Source of the DNA: Macrothele yani
Taxonomy: Eukaryota > Arthropoda > Arachnida > Araneae > Macrothelidae
DNA length: 64,000 nucleotides
Reading direction: 5' to 3'
Assembly: GCA_039090855.1 (NCBI GenBank)
Contig: CM077006.1
Span: 48,741,336-48,805,335, forward strand
A model generated the notes under the pieces. It saw only the letters and a list, made by a program, of their open reading frames with translations. It was not told the origin of the DNA and did not search any database. Positions 1 through 11,599 of this stretch are shown piece by piece (within the stretch, counting starts at the first letter, position 1; each line of letters starts with the position of its first letter). Both the position numbers and the translations under genes were made by a program.

Positions 1-2001
1 TATACATTATGTTTCCTTTTATTTTATCCCCTTTTCCTTCCCAAATGAAACGGAAAGGAAGTTGTTCTGCCTTTTTTATGACATCTTTAGGAATTTCAAA
101 GGTTCGGGCAAAGTAATAAAACTTTGAGAAATGTAAAGAGAAAAGAAGGAATAACTTTTTGTTTCCAATTTTGCATTATATCTTCCCATACTTTCGATAT
201 ATTCTTTCCATTTTGTAGTTAAATTTGGTTCCTCATAAACCAGATGGCCTGCAGATGCATCATGGAAACCACACGGTTGCGGACTTGTAGTTGGAATAAT
301 CGAAATGGACGTTCACGCTTAGGGTTGCAATTTGACAAAAAAAGAAAGACTAAAAATCTCCAGATTTCTCGCTAGATGAGAAACGATATCTCTAGTATGG
401 AGACATGTCGCGGGAATGATAATTTTGTCACCAGATGCAAATCATTATCTCCAGATCTGGCGACAAAATCGCTAAGTTGGTCACCCTGTACAGCACTCCC
501 TACTCTGGAGGTCAAGGTTGCTTGCTTGCCTGGGAGTTGCAGCCATGTGGTCAGTGTCATAGTTTTGGCGCGAACTTTAGCCAATCACCAGCTGAGTCGT
601 TGATTACTAGGGGAAGTTTTTAGCCAATGAGGGGGTCAGCGGTTTTTCAAGCACCCAGCTTTTTTTAGAGAAAGCGTCTTTCTTCTCGTTGTTGCTGGCC
701 ACGATGCAAGATCCAAAAGAAAAAAAACTCCGGTGACTGGCCATCCCGCCCGCCGGGGTTTGTGCCCGGCCGGCAGTAAGAATGACGGTGCAGCTTCTGG
801 TAAATGCGTAATCCTGGCTTAGGCACGTGCCGTTATTCGTACCTCCAATGACACCGACAAAAGGAGTTCATTCAGCGATCTGAATACCTGATCTGCAAGG
901 TTTCTTTCTATGCTTCATTTTAACCTAAGAGGAAATCATCATCTAGAGAGGGAATTCGCCATTACCCCTGGGACCAGAAGTCCAGTGATGACCTGCCAGT
1001 CGCTGTGATGACCCGTACAAGAGGAGACCACCCCAGCGGCCAATAAGGAGAATAAAAAAACCTGCGCCATCCCTGGCACTAAAATCTGAACTTGGTCAGC
1101 CTGTGAAAATTTTTGTTCCTCTCCAGGATGCTACGTCTAGGCTATGAAATTACAGGAAACCATTGCTACCATGGAACTCGGTGAGAAAAAACCCTCGCGA
1201 ATTGTTTGTTGAAGTCACTCGTTCGCCGGGTTACCTGTTGTTTTGTGCTCTGCTTTCACTCTGCACGTCATCACATGCTTTATTAATTAATCATTACTTT
1301 TGCTTGTGCATCATCTTCCTCAAGCATATGTTGTTCCTTATTAATGATTTTAACGTTTTGTCATCCTTAGTTGACTGCCGTATCACATTCACCTGTAATA
1401 TTTCATCAGTATCGCTCATTGTTTTGTTGTTTATTTTGCCATATGTGGTACGCCTGTATTCCCTATGTTTTTGCCAATAAAGTATATTTTGAAATATACA
1501 GTATGAAGATCAACACAAGGATGTGAAGACCTAGTGAGGTAGTGTGCTAGTTTATACACATATATATCATGTTAAATACTAAGACGATAGGAGCTCTTGC
1601 TTTGAGCTGTGTATAGGAAAAATTATTCGTCACTGGGTGTGGCTGTGTAGAATGAGTTTATAAAAAGTAAATTGTATTTTTCTTGGGAATTCAACTCAGG
1701 AAGGGCCCTATTTTTGGCTGTAACAGTAGTATTTTGTTAAAGCTCAACTTTGTACATTCTGTGCTAAAGTAAATGGATTTGTTTGGCATTAATTTTTTTT
1801 TAATATTGTTGAGGTTAAGTTAAAATTATTTTTGCAGTGGAGCAGTACCTGTTAAATGTGTATAAATACTGTGTGTATATATATATATATAAGAGCAAAA
1901 CTGAAGACTAAGGAAAAAATTTTAGAATTTAAAACGAAGGGTGCAAAATAACCTGAAAATCAAAACGCGCAACGCAGCAGTTTTGAAAATTCAGAATTCA
2001 C
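1..2001. other. AT-rich DNA without a recognised gene
   Basis: No reading frame here resembles a family I know. The longest, at 1163-1480 on the plus strand, encodes a hydrophobic AT-driven peptide with no motif. An aataaa hexamer lies near 1476, but no coding exon precedes it convincingly. A short (TA)n tract occurs near 1876-1890. The stretch could be intergenic, intronic or old repeat DNA. Confidence 0.5.
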
Positions 2002-2505
2002 ATTCTATAAAGATACCTAAGCAAAAAAATACATATATAATTTTGACTCACACCTAGTACAACATAGAAAAGGTTATGTATCTACCTGTGTGAGTAAAAG
2101 GAGAAAAGAAAAAAAATAAAATAAAACAACTGAATGTAGAAGGTGTCGAGAATACTGAGCCTTGGCTTTATCAAGGACCAGCAAAAACTCATGCTACTCT
2201 ACGGAGGACATGACTTATATATATATTTTTTAAACTATTTTAGGTGGGAATGTTACTTGCATCTATGGCCTTGCAGAAACCCATTTCCAACTAGGTCTTT
2301 GTGGAAGTGAGAAAATGCAGAGTTTTTGCTGGTCCTTGATAAAGCCAAGGCTCAGTATTCTCGACACCTTCTACATTCAGTTGTTTTATTTTATTTTTTT
2401 TTCTTTTCTCCTTTTACTCACACAGGTAGATACATAACCTTTTCTATGTTGTACTAGGTGTGAGTCAAAATTATATATGTATTTTTTTGCTTAGGTATCT
2501 TTATA

Positions 2506-2509
<4 letters not shown>
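2002..2509. repeat. Long inverted repeat with 190-bp arms (MITE or foldback-like)
   Basis: The left arm (2002-2190) and right arm (2320-2509) are near-perfect reverse complements, separated by a 129-bp spacer. The outer ends read ATTCTATAAAGATACC and its complement, the inner ends AGCAAAAACTC and its complement. The right arm runs directly into a (TA)n microsatellite. No coding capacity is seen. The high arm identity suggests recent formation or gene conversion. Type is inferred from structure only; I could not define a target-site duplication. Confidence 0.8.

Positions 2510-2561
<52 letters not shown>
2508..2561. repeat. (TA)n microsatellite
   Basis: About 26 uninterrupted TA units start at the outer end of the preceding inverted repeat, followed by a T-run. 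Confidence 0.95.
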
Positions 2562-2564
<3 letters not shown>

Positions 2565-2569
2565 TTTTG

Positions 2570-5390
2570 TTGAGGCTAGCTGGGTGTGGAAAAGTTATCA
2601 ATATTTTGTCAGGTCTTGTATGTGTGAAGAAATTTTATACTCAGAGGAGTCAGATTGAGAAAAAGGAGATGTTAAATGTAGTCGCAGCAGGGATTATAGG
2701 ATTTCATAAGTTTGATATGAGCTATCTTAAAGAACAGCAACCTCGCAGACCAGTTTTTTTTTTTTTTTTTTTGTGTGTGTGTGAAATTTATCTCTTTGGG
2801 CTTAGTGATTTTTATATTTTATAATTTGCATTAGTATTTATGATTATAGGGTAAGTGCCATGTAGTTTAAATTTTTCTTAGAGGCAGCTTTAGTATTATC
2901 TGGGTGTTTTGGTAAATTTAGGTGTAAAATCATTCTTTAACATTTTGTAGTAGGTTGGACTAGTTTCCAATATCAGTCAGTGGATCCGGAAAATGAATTG
3001 CCATGAGTGGGAGACGTTAAAAAAGGCATGCACGCAGACTAGGTTTTAATAAAGTGTTGGCCTGTATATTATCATTGTATAATGTTGAAATTCTTCGGGA
3101 GCTGATGATTTCCGGAAATAGATAGTTCTTCGATGGGTGTAATTTTCTGGAAATAAATGGTTCTGCGATGTAGTGTGTTTTCCTGAGAAAAATGAGATTT
3201 AATGGTTTTTCTGGGAAATCAGTGATATATAGTATTTTTCTGGAAAATAGTGTTAATTCTTCTGGAAGCTGTGTACCTAGGGAATGAAAAGATAAGGGTA
3301 TTCTTGGAAATAATGCGAGACTTCGTATTGTGTTTTTCTGGAAGCTGTGTGCCTAGGGAAAATAATTTGGGGCAAGAAAGCTCTTGCAGGGTGCTTTCCA
3401 AATGTGGAAAATGCTTCGTGTCTGAAAGGGCATGGAAACAATTGGAGGATTGTTCTTCCACCCCCGGTAAGCCGAAGACCCGTGGGAAGCTGCCCCGAGC
3501 AAGGAGAGTTCACGAGTGTTGTCCCAAAATGGTAAGTGAAGAAAACAGTACAGGGTGATATGTCCCACTTATACTCCCATTTCGGTGCATAGGCCTGATT
3601 GGATTCACGACCCAATCTCACCTTCAGCCTAAATAATACTCCCTCACAGTGAGAATTTTGTTTTCAGTGAATTGAGCGATTTAAATGAGATGTTTGTCTA
3701 GCTAGTGCCTGAATTTTCTATCCGGATCTGTTAAATTGGTGAAAAACTTAGTGTACTTTTGCAAATGTAGGTTAAGCTGATTTAGGAGTTGCAAGTCAGA
3801 AATAGTTGTGTATTTTAAAATTTTGGTGAGCAGTAAGAGTACATATAAATATAAGTTCAGGAGTGTTGTGAATTAGTGTTTGCCTTTTTTTTTTTTTTTT
3901 TTTTTGCGTTGTAAGGTATTGTGTATTTAGAGCAAGCTTGTGTTAGGAAGGTTATTTGAATTTCTTGATGATGGTGTGAATTTTATTTCTTTGCGACAGT
4001 GTTGTGAGTTAATGATAAATTTTGAGTTTGGTAAGATATTAAGTGCAGTGTGCTCAGTATAGTGTCTGGGAGCTATTTGGTATCAGTCAATGCTGGTATT
4101 CAGTGCTATGAGATTTTAACGCAAATTTTCCTGGTAGTGTAGGAATGTTTGTTTACTAAAGTAACTTTTGGTAATTTATAAATTTTTGCTCAGTTATTGT
4201 AATTTTAAAATTAATGTTGGTTAAGGAAACTGGTTTGAGGGGTGTGTTCGAAAGGTTAAATGAAATCTGTATGGTATATACAACAAGCTATAAATTCATG
4301 AAGAGAGAAAGAAATAACACTTCAGCTATCAGAACCAATCCACAATGTTAAGTCTTACTGTGTCATCAATCAGGTGTTTGTGATTGGCAAATCATTATTA
4401 TTTTTTAAATAATGTGCCTGGTGCTACAATTAAGTTTTGTTACATAATTTATGAACTTCAAATATTCGAGATATTATGCTAATACTAAGTAGTGTGTTTA
4501 AAATTTGTCATGTTCTGAAGGCCAAATTGTTAGCCTATTACTGTTAAAGCTGTAATTAAGCTTCGTTAAGTTTTCAGCCTGTCATACTAATTTATAAATC
4601 CTAATGCAACTACATGTTAGGCATAAATTAAGAAATTTCACATTTTGTGTGCAGAATTGTTTGTTTCTTGAAGCATCTAAACTGTGTGTTATCTGATATT
4701 TATTAGGCCAGTTGCCAAAGCTAAAAGTAATTTTAAAATTTGAAAAGCAGATTGTGTCGAACAGAAAACATTTGTTGACATGGGTATTCCTAAACTTCTT
4801 GAAATGCTTTGTTGTTGTTTAAATGGTTTAAGTTTTTCAAATAAATGCAGGCCAAAAGGCCTTTAAATAAAACCCCCAAACCTTGTGCAGTGAAGAATTA
4901 GTTGACTCAGTTGAAGTTCATCGCAGGGTCCCATGCTAATCCACATTAGCTTGCCTATGGCTGGAAACGATCATGGAAGTTTGTTTATTTAATTAATGCA
5001 TTTTGTCCTAACCACTAAATTGATCATCACAGCCTCCAAAAAGTTATTACACGTGTACATTGTATACCATCTAATTTTTGGTGTTCACAAATTTGGTACA
5101 CATGTAATGCAATAATTACTTATTTTACACTTGCAGGTGCCTCAACTCATCGAACATTCAAACAACGCAAACCTTCAATAATAACTTTTGGTAGTTTCAA
5201 ACATCAGAGTTGCATTTTATTTCCATTTATTAATTGAATTAAGTTAATTGAATTTACTTTTTGTTTCAAAATGCATCCACCCATCTCACAAATTTTAATT
5301 TTCACTCTAATTCAACATTTACCTCAATTTTTAGTTGCATAAATTTAAATATTAATTACCCACACTTAGCAAAATTATCACCATAACACC
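2570..5390. other. AT-rich DNA without a recognised gene
   Basis: No family-level similarity was found. Between about 3110 and 3360 there are degenerate direct repeats built around TTTCTGGAAAT and TCTGGAAGCTGTG; the longer segment occurs at 3261 and again at 3337. Overlapping open frames at 3250-3621 on both strands have no recognisable domain and are likely chance. Poly-T runs lie near 2755-2772 and 3886-3905. Confidence 0.5.
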
Positions 5391-5511
5391 TTCCTACTAG
5401 GACACCGCGTGCACAACTAACGTGATGCCTTGAGTCTTTAAATGCGAAGCATATTACGTCGTTCCTATTAATTGTCAAGTTAAGTCACCGCTTTCAATTG
5501 TTAAAACATTC
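5391..5511. repeat. Dispersed repeat R1, left part, interrupted by a Tc1 element
   Basis: This sequence (GACACCGCG, then AACGTGATGCCT, TTACGTCGT and TCAATTGTTAAA) recurs at 17460-17550 plus 18780-18830. In both places a different Tc1 element has inserted within it, at different positions. After the element at 5514-7135 the repeat resumes (TATTCACATTGCAG), matching TATTCAGATTGCAG near 18813. Confidence 0.7.
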
Positions 5512-5513
5512 TA

Positions 5514-7135
5514 CACTGGTGTGCAAAAATTAAGGACGAAGAGAAGAAATTAGCATAACAGCGGAACGAGCAGGCAGAACGGACCGAAAGACCACTCAGG
5601 AGATAGACTAGGGTACGGTACGGTAGGGCATGCGCATGTATGCAGTATGACGTAGGGGGGTGTCGGAAGGGTATAAAGCACACGGGCGGGAAGGCGATCT
5701 CGCTGTAGGTGGCTGGGACCTAAACTCTACTCACTGTGGACGGAAGTCCTACAAGAAAATGACTGATAGATCGCTCAGCAATTCGGTGAAAGCTATTGCA
5801 CGGTGTACATCGGTTTGAACGACGTCGAGTTGCTGCCACCGTGTGATATGGCCAACAGGTAATCCAGTAGACGACATCTGGATGACTTTACCAGAGGTCA
5901 CGTCATTGGGAAGTTGGAAGAAGGTTGAAGTGTGACTAGTGTGGCCGAGGAATTCGGGATCGCTCACAGCTTCGTTTCACGACCTTGGAGAGCATTTCAA
6001 ACGACAAGAACAGCTGTCCGAGAGTTTAGCAGTGGTCATCCACGAGCAACCACGGCGGCGGACGACCGGTATATTGTCCTACAGGCGAGAAGAGACAGAC
6101 GGTAGACAGCGGGAGAAATCGCAAGGCACATGCAACAGACAACTGGACGTCCGTTATCGCGTTTTACCGTGGCCAGGAGGCTGCACAAAGGTGGTCTATT
6201 TGCACGATGACCAGTACGGTGTGTGCCATTAACGCCTGCTCATCGGAGACGGCGGTTTCTGTGGTGCCAGGAACACAAGAACTGAACACATCAGCAATGG
6301 GGTCGAGTTCTCTTTACGGATGAGAGCCGATTTAGTCTGACGCGCGATTCTGGACGTATACACATCTGGAGAGAGCAGGGAACATGCCATCACACCTCCA
6401 ACATCATCGAAAGGGACCGGTTTGGAGGTGGCGGAGTTCTCGTTTGGAGCGGTATCATGCTTGGTAGCCGTACTGACCTCCACATCTTCCAAGGAGGTTC
6501 AGTCACTGGTGTCCTCTATTGTACAGAGGTTCTCCTGTCTCACGTGCGTCTGTTCAGAGGTGCTTTGGGTCCTGAGTTCCTCTTCATGGACGACAACGCT
6601 ACACCTCATCGTACAATGGCTGTCACAGAGCTGTTGGAGAGTGAAGATATTCAACGCATGGATTGGCCCGCATGGTCCCTGGACCTAAATCCAATCGAAC
6701 ACCCGTGGGACCTTCTCGGGAGACGCTTGACAGCACGTCACCAGCCGCCAGCAACGACCGCAGCTGCGATTGGCGCTATACAAGAGGAATGGGCCGCGAT
6801 GCCTCAATAGCTTCTTGACAACCTCGCCTCAGCATGAACAGGTGTAAATCCTGCAACGCAGTCAGGGGTGATCATATCCCCAACTAAAGACTGGATTTTT
6901 CTTGGCAGCCGCCTGTCACATGGACGTTTCTGTCTTCTGTCCAGTTGTTCTCGAAGCTACCTTTTCAATAAAGCGCCTTTGTATCCTTTGGATTCCTTGT
7001 TTGGATGGTTTTGCTCACTTGTCCCATATTCTTACATCGTTGGGATCTTATGGTATGATTTGAGTCTATGTGGAGCACTTCTGCACGACGTTACATTCGA
7101 AAAACCGTCTCGTCCTTAATTTTTGTACGCCAGTG
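5514..7135 (+). mobile_element. Tc1-like DNA transposon with intact ends
   Basis: Terminal inverted repeats begin CACTGGTGTGCAAAAATTAA on the left; the right end is the near-exact complement, ending GTACGCCAGTG. TA dinucleotides at 5512-5513 and 7136-7137 form the target-site duplication typical of the Tc1/mariner superfamily. The length of 1622 bp is normal for a full-length Tc1 element. It carries a decayed transposase gene on the plus strand. Confidence 0.92.
5870..6840 (+). pseudogene. Tc1-family DD34E transposase, frameshifted
   Basis: The product would cut and rejoin the element's ends in the nucleus using a DDE catalytic triad. Pieces in different frames align end to end. A helix-turn-helix-like start (TSVAEEFGIAHS) lies near 5935, the first catalytic Asp in FTDESRF near 6316, the second in FMDDNATPH near 6585, and the Glu in DLNPIEH near 6690. 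Stops and frameshifts separate these parts, and an early stop follows WAAMPQ near 6808. The longest clean frame covers 6457-6810. All three catalytic residues survive but the gene cannot make one protein. It lies fully inside its own inverted repeats, so this is a complete but dead copy. Confidence 0.88.
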
Positions 7136-7137
7136 TA

Positions 7138-7690
7138 TTATTCACATTGCAGTTTCTGTCTGTCTTCCTTGAACAAGTCATCTGGTTGATAAACAATCGT
7201 TTCCAAGCTTTTGCACATGTGTTCCTACGCCAATAAATAGGATCCATAGTACATAGTTAATTATTTTCTACATAATTGGTGTAGTGTTCCCCGTTATTAA
7301 TTAGTAATTGTCACTGTTTCAAGTAAGACTATACCCCGCTCTTTCAGATTCTTTACAGCTCCGCCACAGCTTTCGTAAACTGCCATGTTGTGACCGTTTA
7401 AACAGCCACCCTTACTTCCGTGGAATTTTCACCGTGACAGGAAAATCATTGTGAAGCCCACATCTAGTGCAGAGGATGATATCATTTCTTCGTCCCTCCT
7501 CCTTTCATGTTTTTCCATACTGTACATATGTCCCTTGTGCTCCAATATTCATAAGACAATTCAACATCATTACTTCTTACTGTAGCTTTCCGCTTCTGCT
7601 GTGAATTCCCAGCATTTTCCTTGTTTTTACTACACACACGCGCGCATCCAGAAGTTCAATAGAAACAAATCAGTAATAATAATAATTATT
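7138..7690. other. No recognised gene
   Basis: The first bases continue repeat R1. The remainder, including a short aataat run near 7675, shows no coding or repeat identity that I can name. Confidence 0.45.
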
Positions 7691-7769
7691 ATCCTGAAAA
7701 TATGCTTAGTAGCTTCCAAGGACAGAGATGGCAATATCAGATGTTCAGGTAGAGGGCATGTGCCCTGCT

Positions 7770-8152
7770 TTGAAGACTGAACTGTTCTGTTAGACTGTAT
7801 CCTCAAACCAAGACTGAACTGTATTCTGTGTGTACGGTGCATTATCATCTTGAAAAAATTGCATCATTGCTGGGAAACAACAGTTGTACTACAGGATGCA
7901 CCTGACCACTTAGAATGTCCAAATACTCGCTGGCAGTAACTTCACCATGTAGGGTAATGAGGGGGTCACCAGCTGAATACCAAGACAAGGCAGCCCCGTT
8001 GAAACCATACATTCTGAATCTAATGCTTCCTGGGAGGGGGGTGTTGTTATCCCACATAAACCCGACTTGCTTATGGGAATAATGTAAATGAGGACTCGGA
8101 CCATATCACATGTTTCCAGTCATCAGATATCCAGGTTTTATGCTCATGACAC
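7770..8152 (-). pseudogene. Tc1 transposase, C-terminal half (truncated)
   Basis: On the minus strand the frame reads from a GAALSWYSAGDPLITLHG segment through VHPVVQLLFPSNDAIF, a typical Tc1 middle region, then shifts frame to FQDDNAP near 7830, which is the second catalytic Asp motif, and SWFED. The expected SPDLNPIEH block with the third acidic residue is absent, so the copy is 3'-truncated. Its N-terminal half resumes beyond the hAT-like insertion at 9006. Identification rests on the ordered motifs; exact ends are approximate. Confidence 0.8.
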
Positions 8153-9005
8153 CAGAGATGGAAACGGGTCACGGGGTCGACAACTTGCAGGTCAAACGGG
8201 TCGGGTCAAGTTGTTCCTGACCCGATTTCGACCCGGTTTTATTTCAGTTTTACTTTTGAAAAGGAAAAAAAAAATATTTCAAAGAACCCTTCAGAGGTCT
8301 TTGAAATAATACTTCAGAGCTGCAAAGTATGATCCAGGAACTTGCTGAGAAGGGTAAAGAAATGGGATTAAAAATGAACTTTTACGTTTACCTTGGACAG
8401 CAGATATCAAGCAAGGTCACATTGATGAAGAAATTAATCGACGTACAAAACTTAGAGAGCTTTTGGAAGTACAATTTTTAAGAGCAATATGCCATTATGT
8501 CTTAAAAGAAAAGTGTTTAATCAATGCATCCTTCCAGTGCTTACGTACGGAGCAGAGGCGTGGACCTTAAAAAAAAAAAGCGTACGAAGACTGCAAACAA
8601 CTGAAAGAAGCACAGAGAGATGCATGCTTGGAGTAACCAAAAAAGATAAAAAGGAATTCGTGGGTAAGGAAAAAGCCAAGGGTGGAAGACATTGTGATCA
8701 GAGTAAAATTCCTGAAATGGCAATGGGCTGGACATATTGCCGGAAGAACGGACTATCGATTAACAGCCGAAATATTAGATTGGATTCCAAGGATCACAAA
8801 AAGACCCAGAAGACCACGTGGGAGATGGGTGGATGGAGGAGACCGGCCCAAGGCAGTCCGTTGTTGAAGAAACTTGGAGGCCTTCATCCAGCAGTGGATT
8901 GATAGTGTTGACATATTGGAATTTATAGTTCAAAGCAGATCCGTCCGGGTCAGGTCGAATTATGTGATGTCCAGGTCCAAAATGTTTGACCTGTTTTCAA
9001 CTCTG
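8153..9005. mobile_element. Non-autonomous hAT-like element carrying an RTE fragment
   Basis: The left end reads CAGAGATGGAAACGGGTC and the right end, reversed, CAGAGTTGAAAACAGGTC, giving 18-bp inverted repeats with three mismatches. Flanking octamers CATGACAC (8145-8152) and CATGACAA (9006-9013) differ at one base and fit the 8-bp target duplication of hAT elements. Subterminal GGGTC motifs repeat several times near both ends. There is no transposase; the middle (about 8320-8905) is an RTE retrotransposon fragment. The element sits inside a Tc1 transposase gene. Confidence 0.82.
8320..8905 (+). pseudogene. RTE-type LINE, 3' end of the reverse transcriptase ORF
   Basis: This is a degraded copy of the family seen intact-framed at 60715-61579. 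The open segment 8489-8902 encodes MPLCLKRKVFNQCILPVLTY, followed by TYGAEAWTL and RLQTTERS, matching the C-terminal part of that ORF. Upstream bases still match (LQSMIQEL-type region near 8325) but contain frameshifts and a deletion. A poly-A stretch near 8570-8580 marks a local change. The catalytic core is not present. It lies inside the hAT-like element, so it inserted into it or was carried by it. Confidence 0.82.
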
Positions 9006-9467
9006 CATGACAACAACATCTTTGCCTTGTAGCGTTGATTTCTGTGATTAAATGTTTAGCAATTGCAGTTCTTCCATGGATGTTGGATTTGTGAAGTTCT
9101 CTGCCGACTGTTTTCATGGAAACAGGGTATCCCTGTTTCAAAGGACACTTTTGTTGCACTAGTTGTGTGCTGTTTGGGCGCAATCCTTGTTAGTGTTCGA
9201 CGGCCCCTCTCATTTAGTCTGTTTTCTCCCACTATTCTTTTTTGCCGAAGAAGTCTTGCCATGCTTTCTGTACAGAGTCAAAAGCATGGTGACTCCTGCT
9301 CTTGAAATACCAAACAATCGCGCTGCTATGGTTACAGACGCTCCGGCTAAACGGGCTCCAACGATTTGTCCTTTTTGGAAATCTGACAGGTCACCCACCA
9401 ACCGCTGCTGAGCACAACTTGTACTATTGGGTTGGTGGGAATGAAATATCCGGCAAACGACCAGCAC
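9006..9467 (-). pseudogene. Tc1 transposase, N-terminal half
   Basis: The minus-strand frame at 9210-9467 encodes LSDFQKGQIVGARLAGASV and then TIAARLFGISRAGVTML, the paired-like helix-turn-helix that binds the inverted repeats. After a frameshift it continues with LNERGRRTLTRIAPKQHTTS and HENSRQRTSQIQHPWKNCNC (9063-9205), the second half of the DNA-binding region. The ORF is then cut by the hAT-like insertion, and the catalytic half lies on its far side at 7770-8152. Confidence 0.82.
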
Positions 9468-9599
9468 ACGTGGATGGCGAGAACGGAAGAGTAGGACAAC
9501 TTATCTAGGCAAAATAATCCCCCTCGGCAGTGGCACATGGTTGCCATCTGTCCGGCAAGGCCATGATCCCGGAACGAAAATGTGGCTGGGACCCGGAGA

Positions 9600-10525
9600 A
9601 GTCATCAACTGCACGTTGAATCTCGTCTGTCGTGAACTGTTTCCCGGACAGGAAGTGATCCAGGCGCCGACGAAACAGATGAAAGTAGACAATTCCGGGT
9701 ATTAGGCAGGATGAGGCAGTGCTTCAGCCCAAGGCACTTAGCGACAGCATCGTTCGTTGTACGACATGAGGGTGGACGTTGTCCTGGAGCAGCAAAACAC
9801 CATGTCTGTTGACCAAAGCCGGGTTTTTTTTTTAGCAATTTGGGGTGCATCTGATGTAATTCAGCACAATAACGTTCAGTAGTGATGGTTTGGCCTCTTG
9901 CCAAGAAACTCCGATGAATTATCCCGGCTGTGGACCACCAGACAAGGAGCATCATTTTCTTGGTGTGTATGGGTGGCTTAGGATGTCGTCCAGCAGGCTG
10001 TGCCTTGCTTAACCGTTTTGCTGATAGTTTCCGATTATCATAAAGGACCCACTTCTCGTCGCAGGTGACGATTCGATGCAGTAGAGGCTCTTGTTTATTC
10101 CTGACAAGCAACGACGTGCAGACTTCCAAACGCCTTGTTTTGTTAGCAGTTGTCAACTAATGAGGCAGCCACTTTGACCTTGCCCAGCCAGATACCGAAA
10201 AAAAAAAAAACTGTCGTGTGGTGCACACCTACCTCTGCCGCTATCGCACGACACGTTTTTCGGGGATTCGCTTCAACCACACGCAACAGAACATCGTCAT
10301 AAGCAGCAACAGGTCGATGACCACGTGCTTCGTTTTGCAGGTCCGTATCTCCGCTTCGAAACTTCACAAACCGTCGCCGGATGGTTCGTTCGTTGGCTGT
10401 ATTTTCCCTAAACGCTTTGTTAACGTTTCGAGCGGCAATTCCTGCAGAATGGCCCACTTTAAATTCATACAGGAAGATGATTCTCAAATCAGACATATGC
10501 ATGTTTCGTTTGCAAGTCACGTTAC
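9600..10525 (-). pseudogene. Mariner-family (DD34D) transposase, frameshifted
   Basis: The N-terminal helix-turn-helix region is at 10143-10520 (EFKVGHSAGIAARNVNKAF, then TIRRRFVKFRSGDTDLQ and EVGVHHTTV), interrupted by a poly-A/T run near 10198. The catalytic half lies at 9605-10156: first Asp in VTCDEKWVLYDN, then KPPIHTKKMMLLVWW. The second Asp motif (LLQDNVHPHVVQRTM) is found near 9770 but in a shifted frame, as is a degraded PHPAYSPDLAPSD block. Length and order match mariner transposases of about 345 residues. I did not define the terminal repeats, so the element is approximated as 9500-10620. Inactive because of frameshifts. Confidence 0.88.
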
Positions 10526-10930
10526 GTTAAAAAAAACCGCGCCTGAACCTTGTTCTTCACACACGTGAACACACATATAGTAACTCTGTGACGTAATACC
10601 CCTAACACCTGTGGGTGGTTCCATTCCGCTGTGGCGGGGTTCTGCCTCCACAGCTCGTTCGCGGCGGACATTTTATTCGCACCAACTCAATACATTGGCA
10701 TACAACCTAGAAAATATATACAAAGAAATGATACACAAAAGATAATCACAACGTCTTGTTTTCTTCAGTGTAGTCTATAGAAATAGCATTAACCCCTATA
10801 ATAATGGTGTTCACATTATTTTGTCCAACCACTGTACACTATGCATTTTTTCTCCTAGGGGAGCGGATTATTTGCTTCCTTGATTTTCTTCTCTAAAATT
10901 CTACATCAAAATAGTTTTTTGAGTCGGAAG

Positions 10931-11095
10931 GGATGTGACGTACTACAGAGGTAAGGCACGCGTCAAGACGACAAATCTGCAGCGATACAATTCCGTCCGT
11001 GTAGTTTAGTTGGGAGAGCAACTCACTCCGGAGCGAGGGTTAAATCCCAGTCACGGAAAAATGTGTTTTCACACTGGCATCCGAAGGTAAAAGTG
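10931..11095 (+). repeat. SINE-like repeat S2 with an internal tRNA-like segment, copy 1
   Basis: A ~60-bp leader (GATGTGACGTACTACAGAGG...AAATCTGCAGCG) precedes a tRNA-like core from 10995 with an A-box-like TAGTTTAGTTGGG and a degraded B-box (GGGTTAAATCCC), then GTGTTTTCACACTGG. The same arrangement occurs at 11185 and 54725. Unlike a classical SINE, the tRNA-like part is internal rather than at the 5' end. Confidence 0.7.
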
Positions 11096-11184
11096 GATTC
11101 GAAAAATGTGATGTTTGTCCCACACATCGTCTGCAATTAATAAAAAAAATTCCGACTTCACTTAATAAAAAATAATAAGAAGGA

Positions 11185-11575
11185 GATGATGTGACGTGTA
11201 AGAGGTAAAGCACGCGTAAAGATGATAAATCTGCAGCGAAACATTCCGTCTGTGTAGCTTAGTTGGGAGAGCAACTTACTCCGAAGTGTGGGGGCGCGGT
11301 TTCGATCGCAGTCAAATTCGTTTTTTTGTTTTTTTCGGATGGAGGTTTAACGACCACCGTCAGCAACTCAATGAGCTATAAGCAGTCGCCCGTCCCTAAT
11401 TGAGGGCCACTGGTTCCAGGTAAGAGAGATCCAGTGCCGTAAGACAAACACAACATCCATGCCTCACCGGGGTTCGAACCCGGACCCATCTCGGACGAAT
11501 GATCAGAAGCCATCGCTTGGACCACTGCGCCGTCGGGCGGCAAATTTGTGTTTTCACAGGCATTTATTTATAAGA
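11185..11575 (+). repeat. SINE-like repeat S2, copy 2, interrupted by SINE S1
   Basis: Same leader and tRNA-like core as copy 1 (core from about 11249). Its 3' part (CAAATTTGTGTTTTCACAGG) resumes at 11541 after a 222-bp S1 insertion. CAAATT at 11313-11318 and 11541-11546 is the likely target duplication. Copies 1 and 2 lie about 250 bp apart in direct orientation. Confidence 0.7.
11319..11540 (-). repeat. SINE S1 (tRNA-derived), minus strand
   Basis: Read on the minus strand it starts with a tRNA-like head (AGTGGTCCAAGCG) and has a B-box-like GGTTCGAACCC, followed by a conserved body ending GGTGGTCGTTAAAC and an A-rich tail. Copies occur at 15542, 54473 and 56460. Flanked by CAAATT. Confidence 0.82.
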
Positions 11576-11599
11576 CGTGTCTATCACAACCCAGAATTC

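Larger units (their letters stand above)
7700..9480 (-). mobile_element. Tc1-like element split by a hAT-like insertion
   Basis: Transposase N-terminal sequence lies at 9006-9467 and the C-terminal half at about 7770-8152, both on the minus strand, separated by an 853-bp element with 8-bp target duplications. Neither outer inverted repeat was located with confidence. The 3' side seems truncated after the second catalytic region, because no third-motif sequence follows. Confidence 0.75.

Noticed and set aside
3219..3621. Overlapping frames on both strands, up to 114 codons
   Set aside because: There is no domain, no consistent codon bias, and they coincide with degenerate direct repeats; a GGTAAGT near 3529 looks like a splice donor but nothing supports an exon.
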